This document shows positions 8,972 to 24,517 of a stretch of 64,000 nt of DNA, piece by piece; position 1 is the stretch's first letter; each line of letters starts with the position of its first letter. This stretch comes from Streptomyces sporangiiformans. Its GTDB lineage: Bacteria > Actinomycetota > Actinomycetes > Streptomycetales > Streptomycetaceae. The DNA lies in assembly GCF_005768555.2 (NCBI RefSeq), contig NZ_VCHX02000071.1, forward strand, positions 1 to 64,000, read 5' to 3'. A program made the position numbers and the translations under genes. The notes beneath the pieces were generated by a model. The model was not told where the DNA came from and did not search any database. It saw only the letters and a program-made list of their open reading frames with translations.

Positions 8972-9384
8972 GGCAATTCCCTTCACGGATCGTGTGTCCT
9001 CAGCGTGACACCGGCCGCGGACACACGCCCGTCGACCACACCTGTTCGAGCAGCCGTAAGCTCGCGCCAGAGTGGTACGACAAAACATCGGCGAGGAAAG
9101 GAGTCTTCCCACTCGCCATCGGCAGTCCGGCTACAGAAATCGTGACTGCTGTTACTGCTACGGACATGTCCGACATGAAATGCGGGGTATTCAAACCTCC
9201 GATCCAGGAGGCATCCCGCCCGAACTGATTGACTCCCACTGACGATTGCGTGACGAGCATGTGTGGGTCCTGTAGTCGTCAGTCCTGCGATGGCGACGTA
9301 TAAGCCCGAAGGCGCCGATTCTGTCCGCTGAGGGTCTTGAAGGAGGCTTGCGGCAATAACTGTCTTGCAGTAACTACGTGAAAC
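8972..9384. promoter_or_regulatory. Divergent intergenic region with MarR-like operator before YceI gene
   Basis: This 413-base gap separates the divergent VOC and YceI genes and has no convincing gene. CGGACATGTCCG (9161-9172) is a perfect 12-bp palindrome. Just upstream of the YceI start, ACTGTCTTGCAGT-type sequence and two TAACT repeats (about 9353-9376) resemble operators of MarR-family repressors, which often control YceI genes. GTTACTGC at 9151-9158 recurs inverted as GCAGTAAC at 9367-9374. No MarR gene is in the window. Confidence 0.35.
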
Positions 9385-10038
9385 ATGAACTTGTTCAACC
9401 GCGGCACGTCCTTCCGCCGCTCGGCACCCCCCGCTGCTCCACCGCTCCCCGTCGACCCGCCGGCTGGTCCTGCTGCCGGCTTGCCGGATCCCGCCCTGGC
9501 GGCGCTGACCGGAGAGTGGGCGATCGACCCGGCGCACAGCCGGATTGGCTTCTCCGTCCGGCATGCCATGGTGACAACAGTGCGCGGGGCTTTCGCGGAG
9601 TACCAAAGTCGGCTCTACTTCGACGGCCGCAACCCCGTTCGCTCGCAGGCCGAGATCGTGCTGTCCACGGCCAGCGTCGACACCGGTGTGGAACAACGCG
9701 ACGCCCACCTGGTCGGCCGTGACTTCCTGGACGCCGCAACCTACCCCCGTATGCGTTTCACCAGCACCGCCGTGCAACTCGCGGGGCCCGACGTTTACCG
9801 TATGACCGGCGACCTCACCATCAAAGACGCCACCCGTCCCGTAGCCCTGGAACTCACCTACATAGGACACGTCACCGACCCATTCGGCGATGAGCGGGTC
9901 GGATTCGACGGCACCACCACCATCAATCGTTCCGAATGGGGCCTGACGTACAACGCCAGGCTGGCCGAGGGCGGTGCCATGGTGAGTGACAAAGTGCGCC
10001 TCCAATTCGACATCGCCGCCATCCGCACCGCCCCGTGA
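9385..10038 (+). CDS. YceI family protein
   Basis: A 217-aa protein. After a 40-residue Pro/Ala-rich N-terminal stretch without a signal peptide comes the YceI core: GEWAIDPAHSRIGFSVRHAMVT..G, then TASVDTGVEQRDAHLVGRDFLDAATYPRMRF, ending GLTYNARLAEGGAMVSDKVRLQFDIAA. YceI proteins form a lipocalin-like barrel that binds polyisoprenoids or other amphiphiles; the ligand here is unknown. ATG 9385 is the only good start in the area but has a weak ribosome site. It is a single-gene unit in front of an insertion-sequence remnant. Confidence 0.85.
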   Translation: MNLFNRGTSFRRSAPPAAPPLPVDPPAGPAAGLPDPALAALTGEWAIDPAHSRIGFSVRHAMVTTVRGAFAEYQSRLYFDGRNPVRSQAEIVLSTASVDTGVEQRDAHLVGRDFLDAATYPRMRFTSTAVQLAGPDVYRMTGDLTIKDATRPVALELTYIGHVTDPFGDERVGFDGTTTINRSEWGLTYNARLAEGGAMVSDKVRLQFDIAAIRTAP

Positions 10039-10132
10039 ACTGACGGACGGCTCGATTCACTGCTGATGCGGAGCTCGCACTCCAGACCTCAGGCCGGCGT
10101 GGCCAGGTGGAGGGCGAGGAGTTCCCGGCGGG

Positions 10133-10522
10133 CCAGTACGACAGCCGTAGATCGGGGCTGTGGCCTGAGGTGACGCTGGACGTGGGGCGGCCGCCGCCCG
10201 GATGCCTGCCGGAAGAACTGCTGGACGGTCGCCGAGCATGCCGGGCACGACTCCCCGCACCGGTCGCAGTACCTGCTTGGTCGGGCGATGTGGGACGCGG
10301 ACGGCGCGCGGGACGACGTGCGCTCCTACGTGCTCGGCCACTGGCGGACCCGGGCGCGGTGCTCGTGGTCGACGAGACGGGCACCGAGCTCCTTGATCCA
10401 GGCCGGGACGTCGCACCGGCACTCGCGCTCACGATAGATCACAGGCCGCGTCCAAACTGGGTGGCTGGCCTGCGTCCAGCGTCATCGACGGTCACCGACG
10501 CGATCTACGGCTGTGGTACTGG
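10133..10522 (+). pseudogene. Internally deleted, frameshifted IS701-like element remnant with terminal repeats
   Basis: A 22-bp inverted repeat flanks this stretch: 10133-10154 (beginning CCAGTACGACAGCC) against the reverse complement of 10501-10522, with one mismatch. Inside, the plus strand encodes pieces of the N-terminal third of an IS701-family transposase in two frames. One gives RKNCWTVAEHAGHDSP and YLLGRAMWDADGARDDVRSY (about 10210-10330). A shifted frame then gives LADPGAVLVVDETG (about 10335-10376), which is the first catalytic Asp region. The rest of the gene is missing, so this is a dead deletion derivative that keeps both ends. No target duplication is evident. It has no supported coding function. 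Confidence 0.6.
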
Positions 10523-10539
10523 GACCAAAGCCCAAAGGG

Positions 10540-11796
10540 TCAGGCCGGCGTTTTTTCTTCTGGGCAGCAGCTGATGTGCTGGAGGGTGCGGAAGGCGTGG
10601 GCGGCGGCGACGAGCGTGACATGGTGGTGCCAGCCGTTCCACGTGCGGCCCTCGAAGTCGGTCAGGCCCAAGGCCTGTTTCATCTCGCGGTAGTCGTGTT
10701 CGATGCGCCGGTGGAGCTTCGCGAGGCGCACGAGCGTGGTCAGTGGTGTGCTCTCGGGAAGGTTGGAGAGCCAGAACTGGAACGGTGCGGGTTCGTCGGA
10801 GGGCCATTCGGCCAGCAGCCAGTGTGCGGGCATCTCCACGGCTTCGCCGATCTCGGGTCCGGCGGGACGGATCCGCAGGGGGACGAAGCGCGAGTACATG
10901 TGCTTGAACCCGATGCGGCCGGTTCCGAGACGGAATCCCTCGCGCCACTGCACCGGGCGGGCTGTCTTCCGGCCCGAGTCGATGACCAGCCGTTGCACTG
11001 TCTGCGGCCGGTCGGAACAGGCCGCCACGGGATTGCGGCCGCAGCCACCGCACATGGGCGTCTGCGGTCGCGCAGCGGCCGGGTGCGCCGTGGCCGTCTT
11101 GGGCAGACCCACCAGGTAGGACAGCCCGCGTTCTTCCAGGCCGAACCGGAACGCAGCGGCGTGCCCGTATCCGGCGTCCGCGACGACCACGGGAACGTCG
11201 ATACCCCAGGAACGGATCTCGTCCACCATGTCGAGGGCCAGCTGCCATTTCTCCACATGGCCGACGTCGGCGGGGATGCCGCACCGTGCACGGCGGGCGA
11301 CCTTGGCGGGATCGGCCTGGGGCGATGCGGGATCCCAGGATCTGGGCAGGAACAGCCGCCAGTTGACCACCGCCGACGAGCGGACGGAGGCCAGGTGGAG
11401 CGAGACGCCCACCTGGCAGTTGGTGACCTTGCCCGTGGTGCCGGTGTACTGCCGGGACACGCATGCCGACGCATCGCCGTACTTGAGGAACCCCATGTCA
11501 CCGACGATCACGGCGGTCGGCTCGACGACCGGCTGCATCTTCCGGGCCAACCGGGCCCGGACATGGGCAGAATCCCAGGGGCTGGAAGTGATGAAGTGAG
11601 CCAGGGCCTGGCGGTTGCCGTCCCCACCGAGCCGGGCCGCCATCGGCTCCACCGATTTCCGTTTCCCCTCCAGCAGCAATCCGCGCAGATATACCCCGCC
11701 CCAATGGCGCTGATCCGCCCGCGGGAACGGCTCCAGCACATCCGCGGCAAAGCTGTCCAGTCGGCACCGGACCTCATCTAATTCCCCAGGTGTCAC
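10540..11796 (-). mobile_element. IS701-family transposase (DDE type)
   Basis: A 418-aa transposase. DDE residues are likely in VIVGDMGFLKYG, VVVADAGYGHAA, and the EHDYREMKQALGLTDFEGR block, where the family's Glu lies. The segment VSRQYTGTTGKVTNCQVGVSLHL between the first two is a family hallmark. The reading frame is complete with no shift, so it may be active. It cuts and pastes its insertion sequence. I could not define its own terminal repeats with confidence; it sits 17 bases from the end of the older remnant at 10133-10522. It lies upstream of the polyketide genes and marks a recombination-prone boundary. Confidence 0.85.
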
Positions 11797-12081
11797 CCCC
11801 GGTCAACGACCCGGCCTTTCAACCGGACACGCCGGCAACTGCATCTGACCAAGTCCACTACTCATTGGTGTACGCCGGAGTGCCCCCTGACCTGCGGGTA
11901 GCGCATTTGCATACCGATTAACACATCGAAACGACATGCGATCACACGCTCTTCTCGTGCTTCCATGCCCCGCTCCTGCCGGCGCTTCGCGGGACCCAGG
12001 TCGGAAAGACTGCTGGTAGTGCTCTTGGCGGCATCATCCGGCCGTAGTTCCCCGACCTTTCACGTCAGGATCGGTTCTCCC

Positions 12082-12288
12082 ATGCCTTCCCGTCTCGTGT
12101 TGCTCAAAGATGGTCCGAGCGTTGCTCCACAGGTAGTTCAGGCGCCGTCCGGTGAAACGGGTGCTCCGGTGAAGATCGCGTACTACGGCGGCTACGAGCA
12201 TTACGAATTCACCGGCGAGTTCGCCGACATCGGTGAGGGCCCGATGCCGGTGTACCGCTGGACGCGCCATCAGCCTGGAGCGGAATAG
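12082..12288 (+). CDS. Small DUF5988-like protein
   Basis: A 68-aa protein whose C-terminal half KIAYYGGYEHYEFTGEFAD and PVYRWTRH resembles the DUF5988 family of small Streptomyces proteins (pattern GGYEH-F, then a YRW near the end). Function of the family is unknown to me; members often sit beside secondary-metabolite genes, which fits the ketosynthase 123 bases downstream. ATG 12082 is chosen because AGGA lies about 11 bases upstream; an in-frame start at 11965 adds 39 residues without coding character. The 285 bases between the transposase and this gene hold no other feature. Confidence 0.55.
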   Translation: MPSRLVLLKDGPSVAPQVVQAPSGETGAPVKIAYYGGYEHYEFTGEFADIGEGPMPVYRWTRHQPGAE

Positions 12289-12411
12289 CCGACGGGGAGG
12301 GCGGCGTCGCCGCCGACGGAGACGAGCGGACTGCACAGGAACCGATGACACCACCCCGCTTTCCCGTGCGTTGCGCCACGAGCGCACCACCACACGCCTT
12401 TGGAGGTCAGG

Positions 12412-13725
12412 ATGAGCAATGCCGTGAGCGCGCGGGACGTCATGGTCACCGGCATGGGGTTCTGTCTGCCAGGGACCAGCCGACCGGTGTTCTCCGCGGA
12501 CGACGTCTGGGACGTCGCATCGCGTGGAGCGTCGTGCCTCGTCCATGGGGACGTCTACTACGGTGCGGTAGACCTGTCACCGGCCATGTTCGACGCACGA
12601 CTGCCGGACATCCCGCCGGCGTTCTCCCGGCACTACACCAACGCCCACAGGTACGGGCTGGTCTCGCTGGTGGAGGCCTGCTCGGACGCCGGGCTGGACT
12701 TCCGGGCAGGTGACCTGACCGGGGCAGCCGTGCTGGCCGGGCGCGGCGGCGTGGACACCAATGTGGGGCCCTACCTGGCGGTGCTCGAGGCCGATCCGCT
12801 GACGACCAGCTCGCAGGAAGCGATGGAGTTGTTCGTCCGGGGCCAGCAGGGACTCACACCGTCCGATGTCTCCCTGGTGCAATCGGCTGTCTTACGGTCG
12901 ACCGGCCCGTGCTTCACCGTGTCCTGCGGATGTGCCTCGTCCGCGGTGCAGGTCGGCACCGCTCGGCAGATGATCGCCGGGGGTGTGGCCGACCTGGCCG
13001 TCGTGTCGGGCGTGGATCTCTTCGGGGTGGACGTCATCTTGAACGTCCAGCGGCTGCTGCGCTCCGCCCAGGGCGCGTACGAGGCGGTCCGGGTGGAGGG
13101 CATGCCGGAGCTCCTGCCCTCCTTCGATCGGCTGATGCGCCCGTACGACCGCCGGGCGGACTGTGTGAACCACGGCGAAGGCGCGGCGACCCTCATCCTG
13201 GAGTCCCGCGAGCACGCCGACCGGCGAGGCGCACGCGCCTACGGTCAGGTGCTCGCGCACGCCATGACCCGCGACGGCCTGGTGAATCCGTTGGCCAGTG
13301 ACGACAGCGGAACCGCCTTGGTGGACGCCGTCCGCCAGTGTCTGGGAGACCGGTGGGACCTGTCGCAGGTGCCCTACATCCATGGCGGCAGCGACGGTGA
13401 CGTGGTGGTCACCGCTTTCGAGGCGAACGCGGCCAAGCAGCTCTACGGCCCCGACAGCGACCTGGTGATGACCTCGCAGGAGGCCTGCTTCGGTCACAAC
13501 GGCGCGCCGGCCGGCTGCGTCGGAGTGGCGTTGAGCCTGCTGATGATGGAGCGCGGTCAGGTGTGTCCCACGGCGAACTGCGAAGAGCCCGCCGACGGGC
13601 TGCCGTTCGATCCCGTTCCCGGCACGAGCACCAGGCCCCTCGACTTCGACTACGCGCTGACCTGCAACTACCAGATCGGCGGGGTGAAGAACGTGATTCT
13701 CGTCGGCGGCCCGGACGCCGTCTGA
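12412..13725 (+). CDS. Stand-alone beta-ketoacyl synthase (thiolase fold)
   Basis: A 437-aa free-standing ketosynthase. The nucleophile Cys lies in SCGCASSAVQ (in place of the usual DTACSSS). The first His is in YIHGGSDGD (a shortened form of the HGTGT motif) and the second in CFGHNGAPAG. The Cys-His-His triad is thus kept, but the surrounding motifs are divergent from FabF and from type I KS domains. ATG 12412 has GGAGG 5 bases upstream. It ends 21 bases before the PKS gene and is surely co-transcribed. It may prime, extend or release a chain for the PKS; which of these cannot be told from sequence. Confidence 0.8.
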   Translation: MSNAVSARDVMVTGMGFCLPGTSRPVFSADDVWDVASRGASCLVHGDVYYGAVDLSPAMFDARLPDIPPAFSRHYTNAHRYGLVSLVEACSDAGLDFRAGDLTGAAVLAGRGGVDTNVGPYLAVLEADPLTTSSQEAMELFVRGQQGLTPSDVSLVQSAVLRSTGPCFTVSCGCASSAVQVGTARQMIAGGVADLAVVSGVDLFGVDVILNVQRLLRSAQGAYEAVRVEGMPELLPSFDRLMRPYDRRADCVNHGEGAATLILESREHADRRGARAYGQVLAHAMTRDGLVNPLASDDSGTALVDAVRQCLGDRWDLSQVPYIHGGSDGDVVVTAFEANAAKQLYGPDSDLVMTSQEACFGHNGAPAGCVGVALSLLMMERGQVCPTANCEEPADGLPFDPVPGTSTRPLDFDYALTCNYQIGGVKNVILVGGPDAV

Positions 13726-13746
13726 CGGCAGGAGAGGGAGAAGCCC

Positions 13747-20295
<6,549 letters not shown>

Positions 20296-20387
20296 AGGGC
20301 CCTCATGCGGCAACTCATCTCGGGCGTGTCGACCACAGCAGTACAGACGTGGCTCCAACACCCGGCAATGGATGAGGATGTGCATCA

Positions 20388-21884
20388 GTGACTCGATTCA
20401 GATTCCTGGCCTCGCTCACCGCAGTGCTCACCATGGTGGTCGCCTTCCTGGTGGCTCCGCCCGCGACCGCCGCCGTCGCCTTCACGTCGACGGGGGTGAA
20501 CCAGAACGGCGGCAACTGCCTTGAGGTCCCCGGCAGTTCGTCGACCAGCGGAACGCAGCTCCGCGCCAACACGTGCACCACCGTTGTGAGCCAGACCTTC
20601 GGCTTCACTCCGGTCGCGGGGACCACCGACGTCTACACGATCAGTACGCACGCCGCCGGCCAGTGTGTCGACGTCCACGGCGCGTCCACAGCGGACAACG
20701 CCACGATCATCCAGTGGACCTGCCACAACGGAACGAACCAGCAGTGGCGGCTCGTCCCCGTGTCGGTCACCGGAACCGACAAGACCTTCAACCTGGTCTC
20801 CGTCAGCTCCGGCAAGTGCGTCACGCCGAGCGGCGGCTCATCGGCCTCCAATACCGGCCTGGTGCAGCTGCCGTGCGGTACCGCGAACGGCAGGGTGTGG
20901 CGCCTGCCCGGCTTCTCCGGCGGCGGCACCGGCCCGCGCACGTTCACCAATCCGCTCTCGCAGCACGGGCCCGACCCCTGGCTCACGTACTACGACGGTT
21001 ACTACTACCTCGCCACCACGACCTGGAACTCGACGATCACCATGCGCAAGGCCAGCACACTGGCAGGTCTCGCCACGGCCGACGACCAGGTGATCTTCAA
21101 CCTCACCCGCCCCAACGGGGCCGGCACCATGTGGGCCCCGGAGTTCCACCTGCTCGACGGCCCCAACGGGAAGCGGTGGTACTTCTACTACACGGCCGGG
21201 CGGGAGCCGTTCGACCTGGGCACCCAGCGCATCCACGTGCTCGAGAGCGCCGGCCTGGACCCGATGGGGCCCTACAGCTTCAAGGCCGACCTGCTCGACC
21301 CGACGCAGGACAACACCTGGGAACTGGACCCGGGCATCCTCCAACTGAACGGCAAGCTCTACCTTCTCGGCACCTTCTACAACGGCTCGCAGCCGATGTT
21401 CATCCGGCCGCTGTCGAACCCGTGGACCGCCAGTGGCACCCGCCGTGTGCTGTCGACCCCGACCTACAGCTGGGAGACGGTGGGCGGCGCGGTCAACGAG
21501 GGCGCCGAGGTGCTCCAGCGGAACGGCAAGACCTTCATCATCTACTCCGCGAGCCACTGCTCCACGCCCGACTACAAGCTGGGGATGCTCACCTACAACG
21601 GCGGCGACCCGCTCAGCTCGTCCTCCTGGGTCAAGTCACCGAACCCGGTCTTCCAGAGGTCCAACGCCAACGGTGTGTACGGCCCCGGCCACAACGGCTT
21701 CTTCAAGTCGCCCGACGGGACCGAGGACTGGATGGTCTACCACGCCAACGACTCCGCCGGCGGTGGCTGTGACATGAACCGGACCACCAGAGCTCAGAAG
21801 TTCACCTGGAACGCCGACGGCACACCGAACTTCGGCACTCCGGTGGCCCTCGGTGTCCCGCTGGCGGCACCGTCAGGGGAGTAG
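20388..21884 (+). CDS. Secreted ricin-lectin/GH43 glycoside hydrolase (arabinofuranosidase-like)
   Basis: A 498-aa secreted enzyme. The N-terminus is a Sec signal (MTRFRFLASLTAVLTMVVAF, cleavage near PATAA). A ricin-type beta-trefoil (about 30-175) with QxW-like repeats (NQQWRL, GRVWRL) should bind sugar polymer. The GH43 five-bladed propeller follows: general base Asp in HGPDPWLTYYDGYYYL, Asp in WELDPGIL and acid Glu in GAVNEGAEVL. GH43 enzymes cleave arabinan or xylan side chains; exact linkage is not readable. GTG 20388 has GAGGA 9 bases upstream. It stands alone 92 bases after the PKS, on the same strand, but is not functionally linked to it. Confidence 0.85.
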   Translation: MTRFRFLASLTAVLTMVVAFLVAPPATAAVAFTSTGVNQNGGNCLEVPGSSSTSGTQLRANTCTTVVSQTFGFTPVAGTTDVYTISTHAAGQCVDVHGASTADNATIIQWTCHNGTNQQWRLVPVSVTGTDKTFNLVSVSSGKCVTPSGGSSASNTGLVQLPCGTANGRVWRLPGFSGGGTGPRTFTNPLSQHGPDPWLTYYDGYYYLATTTWNSTITMRKASTLAGLATADDQVIFNLTRPNGAGTMWAPEFHLLDGPNGKRWYFYYTAGREPFDLGTQRIHVLESAGLDPMGPYSFKADLLDPTQDNTWELDPGILQLNGKLYLLGTFYNGSQPMFIRPLSNPWTASGTRRVLSTPTYSWETVGGAVNEGAEVLQRNGKTFIIYSASHCSTPDYKLGMLTYNGGDPLSSSSWVKSPNPVFQRSNANGVYGPGHNGFFKSPDGTEDWMVYHANDSAGGGCDMNRTTRAQKFTWNADGTPNFGTPVALGVPLAAPSGE

Positions 21885-21997
21885 CCGACCGCTCGACCGC
21901 AAGAGCGCTGTTGCGGCCGGAGTCGCCTTCGCGGTGGCCGCTGTTCCGACGGCCGCCGCGTCGGCGCCGACACCGCTCCGCGACGAGGACGCGGCTG
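21885..21997 (+). other. Possible remnant of a secreted-protein N-terminus
   Basis: Directly after the GH43 stop the plus strand reads a signal-peptide-like stretch (RKSAVAAGVAFAVAAVPTAA followed by APTPLRDEDAAA), then runs into the antisense end of the PQQ-dehydrogenase gene without a recognisable catalytic domain. It has no clear start or ribosome site. It may be the broken 5-prime end of a lost secreted hydrolase gene. The alternative is chance, since alanine-rich frames are common at this GC content. Confidence 0.25.
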
Positions 21998-23125
21998 CTA
22001 CCCCAGATCCACCTGGAACACCTTGTCCGCGCCGTCCGGCTCGCCTCCGTTGTTGTCGGCGTTGGTGGTGGACAGCCACAGGGCGTTCTTGCCGGGGACC
22101 TTCTCCACTGTCCGCAGTCGGCCGTACTGACTGGTGTAGTGCGCCACAGGGGTACCCGCGCTGGTGCCGCTGACCGGGATCCGCCACAGCCGCTCGCCGC
22201 GCAGTGCCGCCAGGTAGAGGGCGCCGTCCGCGTACGCGACCGCGCTCGGGGAGGCCTCACTGACGGTCCACTGCCGTTTGGGGTTGGTCATGCCGGAGCT
22301 GGAACAGGTGCCCTCGCAGATCGGCCAGCCGTAGTTCTTTCCGGACTCGATCAGATTGAGCTCGTCGTACTTGCTGTTGCCGAACTCGGCTTCCCACAGC
22401 CTGCCTTGCGCATCCCAGGTGAGGCCCTGGGGGTTGCGGTGGCCGAGGGAGAAGACGAGCGTGCCGAACGGGTTGCCGGGTGCGGGCTTGCCGTCCGCCG
22501 TCATCCGCAGGATCTTGCCGTTGAGGGAGTTCTTGTCCTGTGCGCGATCGCCGTTCTGGGCGTCGCCCGTGGTGGCGTAGAGGTAGCCGTCGGGGCCGAA
22601 CTTGATGCGTCCGCCGTTGTGGTACTTGTTCTTGGCTATACCAGTCACGAGTACCTTGTAGCCGCTGAGCGAGGAGCCGTCGTACGTCATGCGAACGATG
22701 CGGTTGTCACTGGCCGCAGAGTGCATGAGATAGACGTAGTGGTCGGTTCTCCAGTTCGGCGAGACCGCGACGCCGAGGAGGCCGCCCTCGCCATTGGTGG
22801 TCACGACATTGGGCACCGTACCGACCTGGGTTCTGGTGCCGGACTGGGTGAGCTTGAAGAGCTTGAACGAGTCCCGTTCGGTGAGGAGTGCCGACCCGTC
22901 GGGCAGCCAGCTCAGGCCCCAGGGAACGGTCCAGCCGGACGAGACCGTCCGGATGCCCGTGGGGACGGAGTCGATGCCGCTGTCGGTTCCTGAGACGCTC
23001 CGGGCCGTGGCGTTTCCGGTCCCGGCAGCCGCGCCGAGCAGACCGGCGGCCAGCGCGACCGCGGTTGCCGCCGCTGTCAGGGCAGGGGGCACGCGTCTTG
23101 CGGTGATGCGGGGGTGGCTTGCCAT
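21998..23125 (-). CDS. Secreted PQQ-dependent soluble sugar dehydrogenase
   Basis: A 375-aa beta-propeller of the GdhB/YliI (aldose sugar dehydrogenase) family. A signal peptide (about 1-42, twin Arg at ARRVPP, hydrophobic AAATAVALAAGLLGAAA) exports it. Family motifs include WTVPWGLSWLPDGSALLTER, NGEGGLLGVAVSPNW, HNGGRIKFGPDGYLYATTGD, SLGHRNPQGL and GKNYGWP. It oxidises aldoses outside the membrane using PQQ and calcium. It lies head-to-head with a full PQQ biosynthesis operon, so cofactor and apoenzyme are probably coordinately expressed. ATG 23125 has GAGGAGCAG upstream. The natural electron acceptor is unknown. Confidence 0.85.
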   Translation of the reverse strand: MASHPRITARRVPPALTAAATAVALAAGLLGAAAGTGNATARSVSGTDSGIDSVPTGIRTVSSGWTVPWGLSWLPDGSALLTERDSFKLFKLTQSGTRTQVGTVPNVVTTNGEGGLLGVAVSPNWRTDHYVYLMHSAASDNRIVRMTYDGSSLSGYKVLVTGIAKNKYHNGGRIKFGPDGYLYATTGDAQNGDRAQDKNSLNGKILRMTADGKPAPGNPFGTLVFSLGHRNPQGLTWDAQGRLWEAEFGNSKYDELNLIESGKNYGWPICEGTCSSSGMTNPKRQWTVSEASPSAVAYADGALYLAALRGERLWRIPVSGTSAGTPVAHYTSQYGRLRTVEKVPGKNALWLSTTNADNNGGEPDGADKVFQVDLG

Positions 23126-23192
23126 GGAACTGCTCCTCGAGTGGGGGATCAGGAGTCCTCGACGGTAGGTGACGAGACGTCAGCTCACCGAG

Positions 23193-23221
23193 AAGGTAGG
23201 AGGTGTGCGACGGGCGGTCAA
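23193..23221 (-). promoter_or_regulatory. Promoter of PQQ-dependent dehydrogenase gene
   Basis: On the minus strand TTGACC (23221-23216), a 17-base spacer and TACCTT (23198-23193) match the Streptomyces HrdB-type pattern. The predicted start point is about 60 bases before the gene's ATG. Confidence 0.5.
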
Positions 23222-23300
23222 GAACAGATAGAGCCAAAGGTCCGTACCACCCCGGCGACATCAGAGATCATCACCCCTCTCGCCAGGCCCTATATCGACA

Positions 23301-23400
23301 CATCCGCCGACGGATGACTTTGAGGCGTCATCTCCCACCGGGAGAGATCGGAGCACTTTCTTGCTGCCCCATTGACCCGGAAGGCTTGGCTCGCGATTCT
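23301..23400 (+). promoter_or_regulatory. pqqA promoter with upstream inverted repeats
   Basis: TTGACC (23372-23377), a 17-base spacer and GATTCT (23395-23400) form a good HrdB-type promoter about 60 bases before pqqA. Upstream lie two inverted repeats: CATCCG-CCGA-CGGATG (23301-23316) and CTCCC-ACC-GGGAG (23333-23345). Placed between the two divergent promoters, they are candidate operators controlling both the dehydrogenase and the PQQ operon. The whole 336-base gap 23126-23461 holds no other gene. Confidence 0.5.
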
Positions 23401-23461
23401 GCAACAGAGCACAAGTCGAACAGGAGACCACCTGTCCCCCACTAGAAAGGCAGGTCTGTTC

Positions 23462-23599
23462 ATGACCGAATCCGTGCAGCAGGCGGTGGAATTCCAGGCA
23501 CAGCCCGGCAGCGAGGAGACATCGGGCTGGCAGACACCCGACTACGTGGTCGTCGAGACCGCGCTCGAAGTCACCGCCTACTCCCTGAACAACCGTTAG
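23462..23599 (+). CDS. pqqA: PQQ precursor peptide PqqA
   Basis: A 45-aa precursor peptide. The C-terminal part WQTPDYVVVETALEVTAYSL carries the conserved Glu-x3-Tyr pair (E-V-T-A-Y) that PqqE cross-links to start PQQ assembly. The spacing agrees with known PqqA peptides, although this one has a longer N-terminal leader. ATG 23462 has AAAGGCAGG upstream. An earlier in-frame start at 23372 would lie in the promoter. It is the first gene of the operon, with pqqB 9 bases downstream. Confidence 0.9.
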   Translation: MTESVQQAVEFQAQPGSEETSGWQTPDYVVVETALEVTAYSLNNR

Positions 23600-23608
23600 C
23601 CCGCCGCT

Positions 23609-24517
23609 GTGCTGCTGCAGGTGCTGGGCACCGCGGCGGGCGGTGGCATTCCCCAGTGGAACTGCGCGTGCCCTGGGTGCTCCGGGGCACGCGCCCACCC
23701 GCACTGGCGCCGCCGCCACGCCTCACTCGCCGTACAGGCGTCCGAGGACCGCTGGTATCTCGTCAACGCCACCCCGGACATCGGGGACCAGATCGAGAAC
23801 TGCCCGGCACTGCACCCCCGCCCCGGATCGCGGCGGACCCCGCTCTCCGGGCTGATCCTGACCGACGCGGAACTCGACCACACCCTCGGCATCGCCCGGC
23901 TGCGCGAAGCCGGTGCCGGCGGCCTGGAGTTGCTTGCCACCAGTGCCGTACGCGAGGCACTGCTCACCCGACTGCGGCTGCAGGCCGTCATCGGCCCGTA
24001 CACCCCGCTCAACTGGCGGGAACTGCCCCGCGAGCGGCCCGAGCCGCTCGAGTCGGACTCCGCTGTCGCGATCAGCGCGATTCCGGTCTCCGGCAAACGC
24101 CCGCGATACGCGACGGACTCACCCGGCCCCGGCGAGGATCCCTGGGTCGTGGCCCTGCGTCTGACGGATCGCGCCACCGGGGCGACCGCGGTCTACGCCC
24201 CGGCGCTGGCAGCCTGGCCTGACGCCCTGCAGTCCGCCGTCACCGAGGCCGACTGCGTGATCGTCGACGGTACGTTCTGGGACGACGAGGAACCTCGGCG
24301 TACGGGCATCTCCACTCGCACCGCGACCGGTATGGGGCATCTCCCGATCGACGGGCCGGGCGGCACCGCGGAGCGCCTGGCGCCGTTGCGCGCCCGCTGT
24401 CTCTACACCCATCTGAACAACACCAATCCCCTCGTCGACCCCGGCGCGCCGCAGCACAAGCGGCTGGCCGACCGGGGCATCGAGGTGGCCGGCGACGGAA
24501 TGGTGATCAATCTGTGA
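23609..24517 (+). CDS. pqqB: PqqB, metallo-beta-lactamase-fold PQQ biosynthesis protein
   Basis: A 302-aa protein of the metallo-hydrolase fold. The Cys-rich loop WNCACPGCSGAR binds a structural metal. DAELDHTLGIARLRE and the later LYTHLNNTNPLVD, with ATGMGHLPI, carry the family's acidic and His ligands. PqqB is thought to hydroxylate a tyrosine-derived intermediate during PQQ formation. GTG 23609 follows pqqA directly. Its TGA overlaps the next GTG (GTGA), so pqqB and pqqC are coupled. Length is normal for the family. Confidence 0.9.
   Translation: MLLQVLGTAAGGGIPQWNCACPGCSGARAHPHWRRRHASLAVQASEDRWYLVNATPDIGDQIENCPALHPRPGSRRTPLSGLILTDAELDHTLGIARLREAGAGGLELLATSAVREALLTRLRLQAVIGPYTPLNWRELPRERPEPLESDSAVAISAIPVSGKRPRYATDSPGPGEDPWVVALRLTDRATGATAVYAPALAAWPDALQSAVTEADCVIVDGTFWDDEEPRRTGISTRTATGMGHLPIDGPGGTAERLAPLRARCLYTHLNNTNPLVDPGAPQHKRLADRGIEVAGDGMVINL

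Noticed and set aside
10107..10574. Plus-strand open frame as a gene
   Set aside because: It only covers one frame of the degenerate transposase remnant and has no start context.
11797..12081. Terminal repeat of the intact IS701 element
   Set aside because: I compared this flank with the 10523-10540 flank and saw no convincing inverted match.
21885..21997. A complete secreted-protein gene after GH43
   Set aside because: Only signal-like sequence is present, with no start site or mature domain before the convergent gene.
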